A stretch of 64,000 nucleotides of DNA from Streptomyces sp. NBC_00425 (GCF_036030735.1 NZ_CP107928.1:2046001-2110000), one strand, 5' to 3'. Shown: positions 55,190-64,000, counted from the first letter of the stretch. Notes: generated from the sequence alone by a model not told the origin. Numbers and translations: made by a program.

Positions 55190-55971
55190 GCCTGCACCTT
55201 TCCTGCCAGGACCACCTCGACGCCCGCCTCCTCGAAGGAGGACCGGGTCGCCGGGTCGACCGGCCCGTTCGTCACCACCACGTCCAGGTCCTCGGGACCG
55301 CAGACCTTCGCCATGCCCGTGCCCGGGAACTTCGCCGCGTCGGCGAGCAGGACGACCCTGCCGCCGGCCTTGATCATGGCCCGTTTGACCGGCACCTCGA
55401 CGACCGTCGTGTCCATCACCTGTCCACCCGGGCGCACGCCGCTGGTGCCGAGGAAGAGCCAGTCGGCGTGCAGCTGGCGCAGGTTGTCCTCGGTGAGGAA
55501 GCCCACCAGCGAACGGTACTCGCGGCGGACCATGCCGCCGAGGAGCACCAGCTCGATGCCCTCGTCGTCGGCGAGCTCCTCGTAGACCACCAGGTTGCTG
55601 GTGATCACCGTGAGTCTGCGGCCGTGCAACTGCCGGGCCAGCCGGTAGGCGGTGGTGCCGATGTCGAGCAGAACGGTCTGGCCGTCCTCGACCATCGCGG
55701 CGGCCCGGGCCGCTATCGCGTCCTTCTCGGCCACGCGCACCTCGGCCACCTCGGCGAAGGGCTGGTCGCCCTCCTCCGCGACGGCCCCGCCGTGCACCCG
55801 GGTGAGCAGGCCGTCCTCCTCGAGTTTGACCAGGTCGCGCCTGATCGTGGCCGGGCTCACGCCCAGCTCCTCGGAGAGATCGGTCACGGCCGCGGGGCCC
55901 CCGGCGCGCAGGGCCCGCAGGATGAGTTGATGTCGTCGTTCTGCCAGCACGACGTGAACACTACTCGTCAT
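55186..55971 (-). CDS. DeoR/GlpR-family sugar regulator
   Basis: A 261-residue repressor. The HTH near residues 20-55 reads VTDLSEELGVSPATIRRDL, then LEEDGLLTRVHGGAV. The sensor domain has TVLLDIGTTAYRLARQL, LLGGMVRREYRSLVGFL, the PVKRAMIKAG segment and LLADAAKFP. DeoR proteins sense phosphorylated sugars, which fits the divergent PfkB kinase. ATG 55971 is chosen; a TTG at 55977 or GTG at 55950 are alternatives and none has a strong ribosome site. It is the first gene of DeoR-GH4-GH38 and probably controls both divergent operons. Confidence 0.92.
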   Translation of the reverse strand: MTSSVHVVLAERRHQLILRALRAGGPAAVTDLSEELGVSPATIRRDLVKLEEDGLLTRVHGGAVAEEGDQPFAEVAEVRVAEKDAIAARAAAMVEDGQTVLLDIGTTAYRLARQLHGRRLTVITSNLVVYEELADDEGIELVLLGGMVRREYRSLVGFLTEDNLRQLHADWLFLGTSGVRPGGQVMDTTVVEVPVKRAMIKAGGRVVLLADAAKFPGTGMAKVCGPEDLDVVVTNGPVDPATRSSFEEAGVEVVLAGKVQA

Positions 55972-56006
55972 CTTCAATCAAATCCATGCTCACTTCTGCT
56001 GAGGTA

Positions 56007-56035
56007 TTGACCAATCTCGCCGAGGGGCGCACGAT
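56007..56035 (+). promoter_or_regulatory. promoter of the kinase/ABC operon
   Basis: TTGACC (56007-56012), 17 bases, CACGAT (56030-56035), start predicted near 56042. TCAAATC (55978-55984) and GATTTGA (56056-56062) flank the region as distant inverted half-sites, possibly DeoR contacts. Confidence 0.5.
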
Positions 56036-56076
56036 TCCGGTCACCGAAATGAAGAGATTTGACGAGAGGATGTGCG

Positions 56077-57132
56077 GTGGACGACGACCGGCCCGAGGTG
56101 CTGCTCACCGGGCTGCTCTTCTACGACCTCGTCCTCACGGGTCTCGGCAGGCCGCCGGCGCCGGGTGAGGAGATCTGGACCGGCGGCATGGGCTGCGGCC
56201 CCGGCGGCATCGCCAACCTCGCGGTCGCGGCGTCCCGCTTCGGCCTGCAGACCTCGCTCGCCACGGTCTTCGGCGACGACTTCTACGGCGCCCACTGCCG
56301 CCAGGTCCTCGCCGGCCAGGAGGGCGTGGACCTGGCGCTCTCCCGCACGGCCGACGGCTGGCACACCCCCGTCACCGTCGCCCTCGCCCTCCCCGGGGCC
56401 GGGCCCGCCGTGAACGGGGTCGCCCCCGCCGCCGACCGGGCCCTCGTCACCCACGGCCAGGAGCCGCCGTACTCGCAGGACGCGCTGATGGGCGACCCGC
56501 CCGAGGCGCGCACGGCCCTCGTGCACCTCGAGGCCGAACCCCGCGCCTGGATCGCCAAGGCGGCCGCGAACGGCACCCACGTCTACGCCGACGTCGGCTG
56601 GGACCCCACCCTTCAGTGGTCCGCCGACCTGCTGGACCAGCTGGCCCTGTGCCACGCCTTCCTCCCCAACGAGACCGAGGCGATGGCCTACACCCGCACC
56701 GACAGCGCGGTCGCCGCGCTCGGCACGCTCGCCGAGCTGGTGCCGGTGGCCGTGGTCACCCGGGGCGCGCACGGCGCGATCGCGGTCGACCAGACCACCG
56801 GCGAGTACGCGCAGGTCCCCGCCCTGGACGTCGACGTCCTGGACGCGACCGGCGCCGGCGACGTGTTCGGCGCGAGCTTCGTGGCGGCCTCGCTCGGCGG
56901 CTGGCCGCTGGCGGAGCGGCTGCGGTTCGCCGTCCTCGCCGCCGGACTGTCCGTACGGCACCACGGCGGCGCACTCGCCGCGCCCGGCTGGTACGGCGTG
57001 CGGCGCTGGTGGCGCTCGCTCACCGACCCGGACCTCGTGCGGGCGTACGGCTTCCTCGCCGACCGCATCCCGGCGGACGTGGGCCCGCCCGTACGGCACG
57101 CCCCCGTCACCCCGCCCGTCCTGCGGTCCTGA
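56077..57132 (+). CDS. PfkB-family carbohydrate kinase
   Basis: A 351-residue kinase. The substrate region is EEIWTGGMGCGPGGIANLA near residue 30 with FGDDFYGAHC, and the C-terminal PfkB signature is DATGAGDVFGASFVAA near 265, where the Asp is the catalytic base. It phosphorylates a sugar released by the locus; the exact sugar is not evident. GTG 56077 has AGAGG 7 bases upstream. It is divergent from the DeoR regulator and starts the plus-strand operon leading to the ABC importer, with 87 bases to the next gene. Confidence 0.92.
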   Translation: MDDDRPEVLLTGLLFYDLVLTGLGRPPAPGEEIWTGGMGCGPGGIANLAVAASRFGLQTSLATVFGDDFYGAHCRQVLAGQEGVDLALSRTADGWHTPVTVALALPGAGPAVNGVAPAADRALVTHGQEPPYSQDALMGDPPEARTALVHLEAEPRAWIAKAAANGTHVYADVGWDPTLQWSADLLDQLALCHAFLPNETEAMAYTRTDSAVAALGTLAELVPVAVVTRGAHGAIAVDQTTGEYAQVPALDVDVLDATGAGDVFGASFVAASLGGWPLAERLRFAVLAAGLSVRHHGGALAAPGWYGVRRWWRSLTDPDLVRAYGFLADRIPADVGPPVRHAPVTPPVLRS

Positions 57133-57219
57133 GCCGGACGGACGACGCCCCCCACGCACGCCCCTCGAACGGCACCCCGTCTGCGAAGACGCGAACAGAT
57201 CCGAAAGGCGGTGGGAGCT

Positions 57220-58506
57220 GTGCGGCTCTCACGAAGAGGCCTGCTGCGCGCGGGCCTGGCCGGCACGGCAGCCACGGCGCTCGGCGGCCTGGCGGCCGGC
57301 TGCGCCGTCCCGACCGGCTCGACCGGCCGGAACATGGTCCTCTGGTACTGGGACGGCGGCCTCGGTGACACCGTGGTCAAGAACGCCAAGTCCCGTTACG
57401 ACGGCTCGGTCGACCTCCAGGCCATCAAGATCGGCGGCTACTACCGCTCCAAGCTGATCACCACGCTGGCCGGCCGCGCCCACATCCCCGACATCGCCGG
57501 GCTCAAGGGCGAGGACATGGCGTCCTATCTGCCCGACGCCGACCAGTTCGTGGACCTGCGCACGCTGGGCGCGGAGAAGTACAGGAGCCAGTACCTGCCG
57601 TGGAAGTGGGACCAGGGCGTCGCCGACGACGGCTCCCTGATCGGCTTCCCGATCGACTGCGGTCCCGTCGCGCACCTCTACCAGTACGCGGTCTTCCAGA
57701 AGGCGGGCCTGCCCTACGAGCCGGCCGACGTCTCCCGGGAGCTGAACACCTGGGAGAAGTTCTTCGCGGCCGGCGAACAGCTGCGCAAGCGGCTCCCGGG
57801 GACCTCACTGCTGACGGACGTCAACAGCGTCTTCGAGAACGCGGTGCAGCAGGGCAGTGCACGGTACGTGGACAAGGACCGCCACTTCATCGGCGACCAG
57901 GAGCACGTACGCCGCGCCTGGGCGCTCGCCGTCGAGGCCAAGCGGCGCGGCATCGTCTCGAACCTGGTCAGCGGCACCCCGGACCAGCTGTCGGCGGTGG
58001 AGGACGGCAAGCTGCCCAGCCAGCTGGGCGCCTCCTGGGCCACCAACGACCTCAAGACCGGCGTGCCGAAGACCAAGGGCCGCTGGCGGGTGGCCGACAT
58101 GCCCGTGCGGCCCGCGAACAACGGCGGTTCGTTCCTGTCGGTCACCAAGGCGTGCCGGGAACCCGAGCAGGCGTTCCAGATCATCAGCTGGATGCTCGAC
58201 GCGGGAAACCAGGCGCAGGGCTTCCTGGACGCGGGGCTGTTCCCCTCCACCCCCGCCTCGTACGGCCTGAAACAGGTGCGCGAGCCCGACGAGTTCTTCG
58301 GCGGGCAGGTCACGATGGACGTCTTCGGCCCCGCCGCGCAGAAGATCGTCGTCGCCTACAACAGCCCCTTCGACGTGGCGCTCGGACAGCCCGTCAAGGA
58401 CGAGATCAAGAACGTCGGCGTCCTCGGCAAGGACCCGGAGCAAGCCTGGAGTGACGCCATGAGCACCTGCCGGCGCATCGCGAGGCACCTGGGGGTGAGC
58501 GTCTGA
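57220..58506 (+). CDS. ABC sugar transporter substrate-binding lipoprotein
   Basis: A 428-residue family 1 solute-binding protein. It starts MRLSRRGLLRAGLAGTAATA, a Tat-like twin-arginine signal with lipobox LAAGC near residue 28. The mature domain begins NMVLWYWDGGLGDTVV and includes GFPIDCGPVAHLYQYAVFQK near 145 and KTKGRWRVADMPVRPANNGG near 285. It captures oligosaccharides for the two permeases that follow. GTG 57220 is chosen; GTG 57211 is also in frame, but AAAGG would be only 2 bases away. It overlaps the first permease by one base (TGATG). Confidence 0.92.
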   Translation: MRLSRRGLLRAGLAGTAATALGGLAAGCAVPTGSTGRNMVLWYWDGGLGDTVVKNAKSRYDGSVDLQAIKIGGYYRSKLITTLAGRAHIPDIAGLKGEDMASYLPDADQFVDLRTLGAEKYRSQYLPWKWDQGVADDGSLIGFPIDCGPVAHLYQYAVFQKAGLPYEPADVSRELNTWEKFFAAGEQLRKRLPGTSLLTDVNSVFENAVQQGSARYVDKDRHFIGDQEHVRRAWALAVEAKRRGIVSNLVSGTPDQLSAVEDGKLPSQLGASWATNDLKTGVPKTKGRWRVADMPVRPANNGGSFLSVTKACREPEQAFQIISWMLDAGNQAQGFLDAGLFPSTPASYGLKQVREPDEFFGGQVTMDVFGPAAQKIVVAYNSPFDVALGQPVKDEIKNVGVLGKDPEQAWSDAMSTCRRIARHLGVSV

Positions 58507-59468
58507 TGGCCACCCTCCCCGCGGTCGAGACGCCCCCCGCGGTCGTCGCGCCCACGCCCGTCGTCCAGCCCCGCAAGGGCCTGCGCGCGTACTGGCACCT
58601 GTACGCCGCGATCTCCCCCTTCTATCTGCTGTTCCTCTGCTTCGGCCTGATCCCGGTCGGCTTCTCCCTGTACCTGTCCTTCCACCGCTGGGACGGCCTC
58701 GGCTCGATGGAGTGGGCCGGGCTGTCGCAGTACCGGTACCTGCTCGGCGACTCCCAGTTCTGGAGCTCGATCGGAACCACGATCGTCATCTGGGCGCTGG
58801 CCACCTTCCCCATGATCTTCCTGGCGATGGTGACGGCCGTGCTGCTCAACTCGGCGGTCCGCTTCAGGACCCTCTACCGGATCGCCTACTTCCTGCCGAA
58901 CGTCACCTCGGTGGTGGCGATCGCGATCGTCTTCGGCTCGGTGTTCTCCACCAACTTCGGCCTGGTGAACGCCTTTCTGCAGGGCGTCGGCTTCGACCAG
59001 ATCGCCTGGCTGAACACCCCGTGGGGCATCAGGATCGCCGTCGCGACGCTGATGACCTGGCAGTGGACCGGCTACAACGCGATCATCTTCCTGGCCGGCC
59101 TGCAGACCGTCCCCGGCGAGCTGTACGAGGCGGCGCGCATGGACGGCGCGGGTCCCGTGCAGACCTTCTTCCGGATCACCCTGCCGATGATGCGTCCGGT
59201 GCTGCTGTTCGTGCTCGTCGTGTCGACGGTCACGGGTCTGCAGAGCTTCTCCGAACCCCAGGTCCTGCTGCAGAACACCTCGAACGACTCGACGTTCTCG
59301 GGCGGGCCGGGCCACGCCGGCCGGACCATGGTCCTCTACTTCTTCCAGCAGACCTTCGACAACAACGACTTCGGCTACGGCGCCGCCGTGGCGTGGGGCA
59401 TCTTCCTCGTCGTCGTCCTCTTCTCGATCATCAACTGGCGGCTGGTGCAGCGCCGGGGCGAAGACTAG
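58506..59468 (+). CDS. ABC sugar transporter permease 1 (MalF type)
   Basis: A 320-residue membrane protein with six predicted segments (FYLLFLCFGLIPVGFSLYL, IVIWALATFPMIFLAMV, VTSVVAIAIVFGSVFS, and others). The cytoplasmic EAA loop ELYEAARMDGAGPVQTFF is near residue 205 and docks the ATPase. It pairs with the next gene. No ATPase gene is in the cluster, as is usual for Streptomyces sugar systems that share MsiK. Confidence 0.95.
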   Translation: MATLPAVETPPAVVAPTPVVQPRKGLRAYWHLYAAISPFYLLFLCFGLIPVGFSLYLSFHRWDGLGSMEWAGLSQYRYLLGDSQFWSSIGTTIVIWALATFPMIFLAMVTAVLLNSAVRFRTLYRIAYFLPNVTSVVAIAIVFGSVFSTNFGLVNAFLQGVGFDQIAWLNTPWGIRIAVATLMTWQWTGYNAIIFLAGLQTVPGELYEAARMDGAGPVQTFFRITLPMMRPVLLFVLVVSTVTGLQSFSEPQVLLQNTSNDSTFSGGPGHAGRTMVLYFFQQTFDNNDFGYGAAVAWGIFLVVVLFSIINWRLVQRRGED

Positions 59469-59482
59469 GGGGGCCACACACC

Positions 59483-60367
59483 ATGGCATCCATCCGGACC
59501 ACCCGGCGTACCAGCCCGACCACCCGGCGAACCAGGGGGGTCGACGGATCCCGCCGCCGCGGGATCGCCCTGCACGCGGTCCTCGTCGTCGGTGTCCTGC
59601 TCTCGGCGTTCCCGTTCTACTGGGCCGTGATCATGTCGACGCACACCACGTCGGAGATCTTCTCCTACCCGCCCAAGCTGCTGCCGGGCACGCACTTCCT
59701 GGAGAACCTGCGCAGCCTCTTCGACACCGTCGACTTCTTCGGCTCGATGCTCAACTCCCTGCTGGTCGCGGGATCGGTGACGTTCCTGGTCCTGTTCTTC
59801 GACTCGCTGGCCGCCTTCGTCTTCGCCAAGTTCGACTTCCCGGGCAAGCGCCTGCTGTTCGTGCTGCTCATGTTCATCTTCATGGTGCCGGCGCAGCTCC
59901 AGGCGATCCCGCAGTTCGTCATCATGGCCAAGCTCGGCTGGATCGGGTCGATGACGGCGCTGATCGTGCCGGCGGCCGCCAACGCGTTCGGCATCTTCTG
60001 GATGCGGCAGTACATGAGGGGCGCCATCCACGACGAACTGCTGGACGCCTCCCGCATCGACGGCGCGAACTTCCTGCGCCAGTACTGGCACGTGGCCCTT
60101 CCCGTCGTCCGGCCGGGCCTGGCCTTCCTCGGCATCTTCACCTTCATGGGGCAGTGGAACGACTACGCCTGGCCCCTGATCGCCCTCACCGATCCCGACA
60201 ACGTGACCCTCCAGGTCGCCCTGTCCCAGCTCAACGGCACCCACGGGACGACGGACTACGGAATGGTCATGACCGGCGCCCTGCTCGCCCTCGTCCCCCT
60301 GCTGATCGTGTTCGCGGTAGGCGCCCGCCAGATCATCGGGGACCTCGCCAAGGGAGCCATCAAGTGA
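59483..60367 (+). CDS. ABC sugar transporter permease 2 (MalG type)
   Basis: A 294-residue membrane protein. A basic Thr/Arg-rich cytoplasmic N-terminus precedes six segments (ALHAVLVVGVLLSAFPFYW, then SLLVAGSVTFLVLFFDSLA and others). The EAA loop reads ELLDASRIDGANFLRQYW near residue 185. It starts 14 bases after the first permease and overlaps the beta-galactosidase start by four bases (GTGA). It works with permease 1 and the binding protein. Confidence 0.95.
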   Translation: MASIRTTRRTSPTTRRTRGVDGSRRRGIALHAVLVVGVLLSAFPFYWAVIMSTHTTSEIFSYPPKLLPGTHFLENLRSLFDTVDFFGSMLNSLLVAGSVTFLVLFFDSLAAFVFAKFDFPGKRLLFVLLMFIFMVPAQLQAIPQFVIMAKLGWIGSMTALIVPAAANAFGIFWMRQYMRGAIHDELLDASRIDGANFLRQYWHVALPVVRPGLAFLGIFTFMGQWNDYAWPLIALTDPDNVTLQVALSQLNGTHGTTDYGMVMTGALLALVPLLIVFAVGARQIIGDLAKGAIK

Positions 60368-63291
60368 CGGACCCGCTGCTGGCGCTGCGGCCCTGGTCGG
60401 CGCCCGAGGTGACCTCCTGGGGCCGGCTTCCCATGAACGCCGTCGACCGGCGCTCCGGAGCACACTCCCTGGACGGCGACTGGCGTTTCCAGTTGCTGCC
60501 CGCTCCGGACGCGCCGGTCGGCGGTCGATGGTCGAGCGCGGCCGTGCCCGGCGTGTGGACCATGCAGTCCGTCGACGGCGCCGACGACCTCCCGCAGTAC
60601 CTCAACGTCCGCATGCCGTTCGCGGACGTGCCCCCGCTGGCGCCCGACGCCAATCCGACGGGTGTGTACGAGCGGGGCTTCGACGTCCCCGCCGAGTGGG
60701 CGGGACGCCGGATCGTGCTGCAGGTGGGGGCCGCCGAGAGCGTGCTGCTGGTGCACGTCGACGGGCGGCCGGTCGGTGTGTCCAAGGACTCCCACCTGGC
60801 GGCCGAGTTCGACCTCTCGGACGTCGTGCGCCCGGGCGGGCGGCACCTCGTCCGGCTGACGGTGGTCAAGTGGTCGGACGCCTCGCACATCGAGGACCAG
60901 GACCAGTGGTGGCACGGCGGGATCACCCGTTCGGTGCTCCTCTACGCCACCGACCCGCTGCACCTGGCCGACGTGGACGTGGTGGCATCGGCCGACGGCG
61001 AGCTGCGCGTCGACTGCCGGGTGCGGGACGCGGGCGGTGCGCTGCCCGCGGGTTGGTACGTCAGCGGCGAGCTGGACGGCCTGCCGCTGGCGCGGGACGC
61101 CGGGTTCGACCTGGCCAACGCGCGGGAGGAGCGGGTCTCCGCCTTCCTCGGCGAGGTGCGGCTGGGCGTGCGCGTGCCCGGGGTGCGCGCCTGGAGCGCC
61201 GAGACGCCCGATCTGTACGGCCTGACCCTGCGCCTGCACCGCGCGGACGGCTCCGTCGCGGACACCTCCCGCCACCGGATCGGCTTCCGGGACGTGACGA
61301 TCGTGGGCCGCGACCTGCTGGTCAACGGAGAGCGGATCTTCGTCCGGGGGGTCAACCGGCACGACTTCCACCCGCTGACCGGACGGACCGTGTCACACGA
61401 GGACATGCGCGCCGACCTGGTCGTGCTCAAGCGCTACGGCTTCAACGCGATCCGCACCGCGCACTACCCGAACGACCCCGCGCTGTACGACCTCGCCGAC
61501 GAACTCGGCTTCTACGTCGTCGACGAGGCGGACATCGAGTCCCACGACCACGCCCACGAGATCGCCGACGACCCCCGCTACCTGAACGCGTTCGTGGACC
61601 GGGTGTCGCGGATGGTGCTGCGCGACAAGAACCACCCGTCGGTCATCGTGTGGTCGCTGGGCAACGAGTCCGACTACGGCGCGAACCACGACGCGGCCGC
61701 GGGCTGGGTCCGCCGCCACGATCCGACCCGGCCGGTGCAGTACGAGGGCGCCGCCAAGCTCGGCTGGGCCGACCCGGAGGTCGCCTCCGACATCGCCTGC
61801 CCGATGTACGCGCCGCTGGAGGACTGTGTGGCGCACGCGCTGTCCGGGCTGCAGACCAAGCCGCTCATCCAGTGCGAGTACTCCCACGCGATGGGCAACA
61901 GCAACGGCACGCTGGCCGACCACTGGGCCGCCATCGAGGCCACCCCGGGTCTTCAGGGCGGGTTCATCTGGGAGTTCTGGGACCACGGCATCCTCCAGGG
62001 TGTGAACGACGCGAGACCGGTCGGGCGTGGGGGCGCCGGACTGTATGACAACGGTGTCGCCGCGCCCGGGTACCGCTGGGCGTACGGCGGCGACTTCGGC
62101 GAGAAGGACCACGACGGCGCGTTCATCGCGGACGGCGTGGTCTTCCCCGACCGCACTCCGAAGCCGGTGATGTCCGAGCACCGGGAGCTCGCCGCGCCGG
62201 TGCGGCTGCACGGCCTGCGGGAGGACGGGGTGGTGGTCTCCAACCACCAGAATTTCCGCGGTCTGGAGTGGCTCGCGGGCGAGTGGGAGCTGTCGCTCGC
62301 CCACGGCGGCACGCTCACCGCGGCCGCCGAACTGCCCGACCTGTGTCCGGGCGGGACGGCCCTGCTGCCGCTGCCCTTCGACCTTCCGCGGGACGGCGGC
62401 GAGGCATGGCTGACGCTGCGGGTGACGACGGCGCAGGACCTGCCGTGGGCGCCGCGCGGCACCGCGGTGTGCGCGCCGCAGGTACGGCTGCGGACGGCCG
62501 AGCCGTTCGACGCGCCCGCGGGGTCCGGCCGGGTCGAGACCGACGCCGCCGGACTCCTCGTCCACCCGCTGCTCCACGCCGCGCCGACGCTGTCGCTGTG
62601 GCGGGCGCCCACCGACAACGACGAGCTGGGCGGGATGGCGCGTCGCTGGCGGGCGTGGGGACTGGACTCGCTCGTGCGCAGGCTGGTCTCCGTGCGTCAG
62701 GAGGGCGACGGCGTGACCGTGCTCGCCGAGTACGCGGGCGCCGGCGGCGTCGTACGGCACCGGCAGGTGTTCACGCCGGTCGAGGGCGGCCTGCGGATCG
62801 ACGAACAGGCGGAGCTGCCCGAGGAGTTCGAGGACGTGCCGCGCGTCGGCTCGGTCTTCGAGACGGTCGCGGGGCTGGACCTGCTGGAGTGGTTCGGGCA
62901 GGGCCCCTGGGAGTCCTACCCCGACCGCGGCTCGGGCGCGCCGGTGGGCCATCACTCGCTCGCCGTCGACGAGGCGTTCACCCCCTATCTGCGTCCGCAG
63001 GAGAGCGGCGGCCGGCACGGCGTGCGGCGCTTCACGCTCTCGGCGCCGGACGCCACCGGCCTCGCGGTCACGCTGGACGAGCCGCGCCAGGTCTGCGTCA
63101 CGCGCTACCGCGCCGAGGACCTGACCGCCGCCGCCCACCACGACGAGCTCACCGCGCGGGACGGCTGCGTCGTGCACGTGGACGCCGCGCACCGCGGCCT
63201 CGGCACGGCGTCGTGCGGCCCCGACACCCTCCCCTCCTACCTCGTCCCGGCAGGCGTCCACCGGTGGAGCTGGATCCTGCGCGTCCTGTGA
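60364..63291 (+). CDS. GH2 beta-galactosidase (LacZ-like)
   Basis: A 975-residue glycosidase with the LacZ domain order. The sugar-binding domain (SLDGDWRFQLL, VPGVWTMQ) is followed by the TIM barrel with FVRGVNRHDFHPLTGR near residue 325, acid/base Glu in VWSLGNESDYGANHD near 435 and nucleophile Glu in PLIQCEYSHAMGNSNG near 505. The C-terminal small-chain domain (DLLEWFGQGPWESYPDR) is near 870. It has no signal peptide. It should remove beta-galactose from imported oligosaccharides. GTG 60364 overlaps permease 2. Confidence 0.95.
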   Translation: MTDPLLALRPWSAPEVTSWGRLPMNAVDRRSGAHSLDGDWRFQLLPAPDAPVGGRWSSAAVPGVWTMQSVDGADDLPQYLNVRMPFADVPPLAPDANPTGVYERGFDVPAEWAGRRIVLQVGAAESVLLVHVDGRPVGVSKDSHLAAEFDLSDVVRPGGRHLVRLTVVKWSDASHIEDQDQWWHGGITRSVLLYATDPLHLADVDVVASADGELRVDCRVRDAGGALPAGWYVSGELDGLPLARDAGFDLANAREERVSAFLGEVRLGVRVPGVRAWSAETPDLYGLTLRLHRADGSVADTSRHRIGFRDVTIVGRDLLVNGERIFVRGVNRHDFHPLTGRTVSHEDMRADLVVLKRYGFNAIRTAHYPNDPALYDLADELGFYVVDEADIESHDHAHEIADDPRYLNAFVDRVSRMVLRDKNHPSVIVWSLGNESDYGANHDAAAGWVRRHDPTRPVQYEGAAKLGWADPEVASDIACPMYAPLEDCVAHALSGLQTKPLIQCEYSHAMGNSNGTLADHWAAIEATPGLQGGFIWEFWDHGILQGVNDARPVGRGGAGLYDNGVAAPGYRWAYGGDFGEKDHDGAFIADGVVFPDRTPKPVMSEHRELAAPVRLHGLREDGVVVSNHQNFRGLEWLAGEWELSLAHGGTLTAAAELPDLCPGGTALLPLPFDLPRDGGEAWLTLRVTTAQDLPWAPRGTAVCAPQVRLRTAEPFDAPAGSGRVETDAAGLLVHPLLHAAPTLSLWRAPTDNDELGGMARRWRAWGLDSLVRRLVSVRQEGDGVTVLAEYAGAGGVVRHRQVFTPVEGGLRIDEQAELPEEFEDVPRVGSVFETVAGLDLLEWFGQGPWESYPDRGSGAPVGHHSLAVDEAFTPYLRPQESGGRHGVRRFTLSAPDATGLAVTLDEPRQVCVTRYRAEDLTAAAHHDELTARDGCVVHVDAAHRGLGTASCGPDTLPSYLVPAGVHRWSWILRVL

Positions 63292-63331
63292 ACCCCTCTC
63301 TCCGGTAACGGACTTCGCAACGGAGCAGCAC

Positions 63332-64000
63332 GTGTGTACTTCGCATGCCCACACTCAGGAAGAGGCCGTCCGGCCCGGCGCCGGCAGGCGCGGCTTTCTG
63401 CGGGCCACCGCCCTGCTCGGAGCCGCCGCGACGGCCGGGCTCGCCGTTCCGGCCGCCGCCGAAGCGGCCCCCGCCCGGTGGCGCCCGGACCCCGACAGCC
63501 GCCGTTTCACGCTCGCCGTCATGCCCGACACGCAGTACCTCTTCGACGGGCCGAGCATCGACAGGGCGCCGGTCGAGGCGTCGCTGCGCTATCTGCTGGA
63601 GCGGGGCGCGGACGACAACATCGTGTTCCTGTCCCACCTGGGGGACCTCACCCAGAACGGCGCGAAGGAGGAAGTCGCCGCGATCAGCGAGGCGTTCGGG
63701 CTGCTCGACCGGCGCGGGGTGGGCTACAGCGTGCTGGCGGGCAACCACGACGTGCCGTCCTCGTCGACCGACCGGCGCGGCGCGACCCCCTACCTGGACG
63801 CCTTCGGCCCGCAGCGGTTCCGGGGCCGACCGACCTTCGGCGGGGCCTCCCCGGACGGCTACAACAGCTTCCACCTGTTCCGCGCGGGCGGCCGGGAGTG
63901 GATGGTGCTGGCACTGGACTGGCGGCTGTCGGAACAGGGGTACGCCTGGGCAGCCGACGTCCTCGCCCGGCACCCGAGGACGCCGGTCGTGCTGACCACC
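63332..64000 (+). CDS. Tat-exported metallophosphoesterase, N-terminal part
   Basis: 223 codons are present and the gene runs off the right edge. GTG 63332 has GGAG 6 bases upstream, 40 bases after the GH2 stop. The protein starts MCTSHAHTQEEAVRPGAGRR, with Tat motif RRGFLRATALLGAAATAGLA ending near residue 45. The calcineurin-like domain starts FTLAVMPDTQYLFDG, then LSHLGDLTQNGAKEE and VLAGNHDVPS. The metal motifs (DTQ, GDL, GNHD) are intact. Same-strand position suggests it belongs to the glycan operon and may remove phosphate groups from extracellular glycans; that is inference. Confidence 0.88.
   Translation, partial: MCTSHAHTQEEAVRPGAGRRGFLRATALLGAAATAGLAVPAAAEAAPARWRPDPDSRRFTLAVMPDTQYLFDGPSIDRAPVEASLRYLLERGADDNIVFLSHLGDLTQNGAKEEVAAISEAFGLLDRRGVGYSVLAGNHDVPSSSTDRRGATPYLDAFGPQRFRGRPTFGGASPDGYNSFHLFRAGGREWMVLALDWRLSEQGYAWAADVLARHPRTPVVLTT

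Overview
The window is a high-GC actinobacterial chromosome segment that reads as Streptomyces. Supporting signs are an SsgA-like protein, a WhiB-like protein, many GTG and TTG starts, a TTA (bldA-type) codon in one gene, DUF2510 proteins, a DasR-type chitinase promoter, and a pca operon ending in a pcaL fusion. From memory, much of the order resembles the Streptomyces coelicolor SCO6730-to-SCO6670 region; this was not checked. I saw no tRNA or rRNA gene, CRISPR array, insertion sequence or prophage.

Layout. (1) 1-6.1 kb: the edge of a PfkB-type kinase with a macro-domain gene, a MerR regulator, and a CaiB / thiolase / FadB operon for fatty acyl-CoA breakdown. (2) 6.2-10.7 kb: small housekeeping genes (YjbR-like protein, saccharopine-dehydrogenase-like enzyme, two very small proteins, endonuclease V, an exported beta-propeller protein). 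(3) 10.9-18.8 kb: an ssgD-like gene, an ABC-F gene behind an attenuator-like leader and a WblC-type promoter, dimethylargininase, an acyl-ACP desaturase behind tandem operators, an unusual zinc-ribbon SDR, a Wbl protein and a two-domain VOC protein. (4) 18.9-25 kb: an orphan LacI regulator, a divergent LigD-polymerase / ATP-dependent ligase pair, a zinc alcohol dehydrogenase and a DUF3048 lipoprotein. (5) 25.1-29.8 kb: protocatechuate pathway pcaV-pcaHGBL without pcaIJF. (6) 30.2-40.3 kb: a large ATPase/TPR protein and a group of envelope or lipid-related genes (two DUF2510 proteins, PAP2, DMT, scramblase-like, phospholipase C). (7) 40.5-48.5 kb: a vanA / small protein / vanB operon, a MmyB-type sensor without HTH divergent from an XRE-ImmA pair, a phosphopantetheinyl transferase, a phosphoesterase and an ATP-grasp protein. 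(8) 48.6-64 kb: a secreted GH18 chitinase, then a glycan-use locus: GH38 alpha-mannosidase, GH4, DeoR regulator, PfkB kinase, ABC sugar importer, GH2 beta-galactosidase and a Tat-exported phosphoesterase cut by the window edge.

How parts work together. The aromatic modules connect: VanAB turns vanillate into protocatechuate, PcaHG, PcaB and PcaL take that to beta-ketoadipate, and the final CoA steps must be encoded elsewhere. The glycan locus imports oligosaccharides and cleaves them in the cytoplasm; it has no ABC ATPase of its own, so a shared MsiK-type ATPase is expected. The least explained observations are the SDR lacking its catalytic Tyr and Ser behind a zinc ribbon, the HTH-less MmyB-type sensor facing an XRE-ImmA pair with a TTA codon, the small Cys protein inside vanAB, a 34-bp perfect palindrome in the mannosidase operon, a 50-bp inverted repeat at a TetR gene, and two PafBC-type DNA-damage promoter matches.
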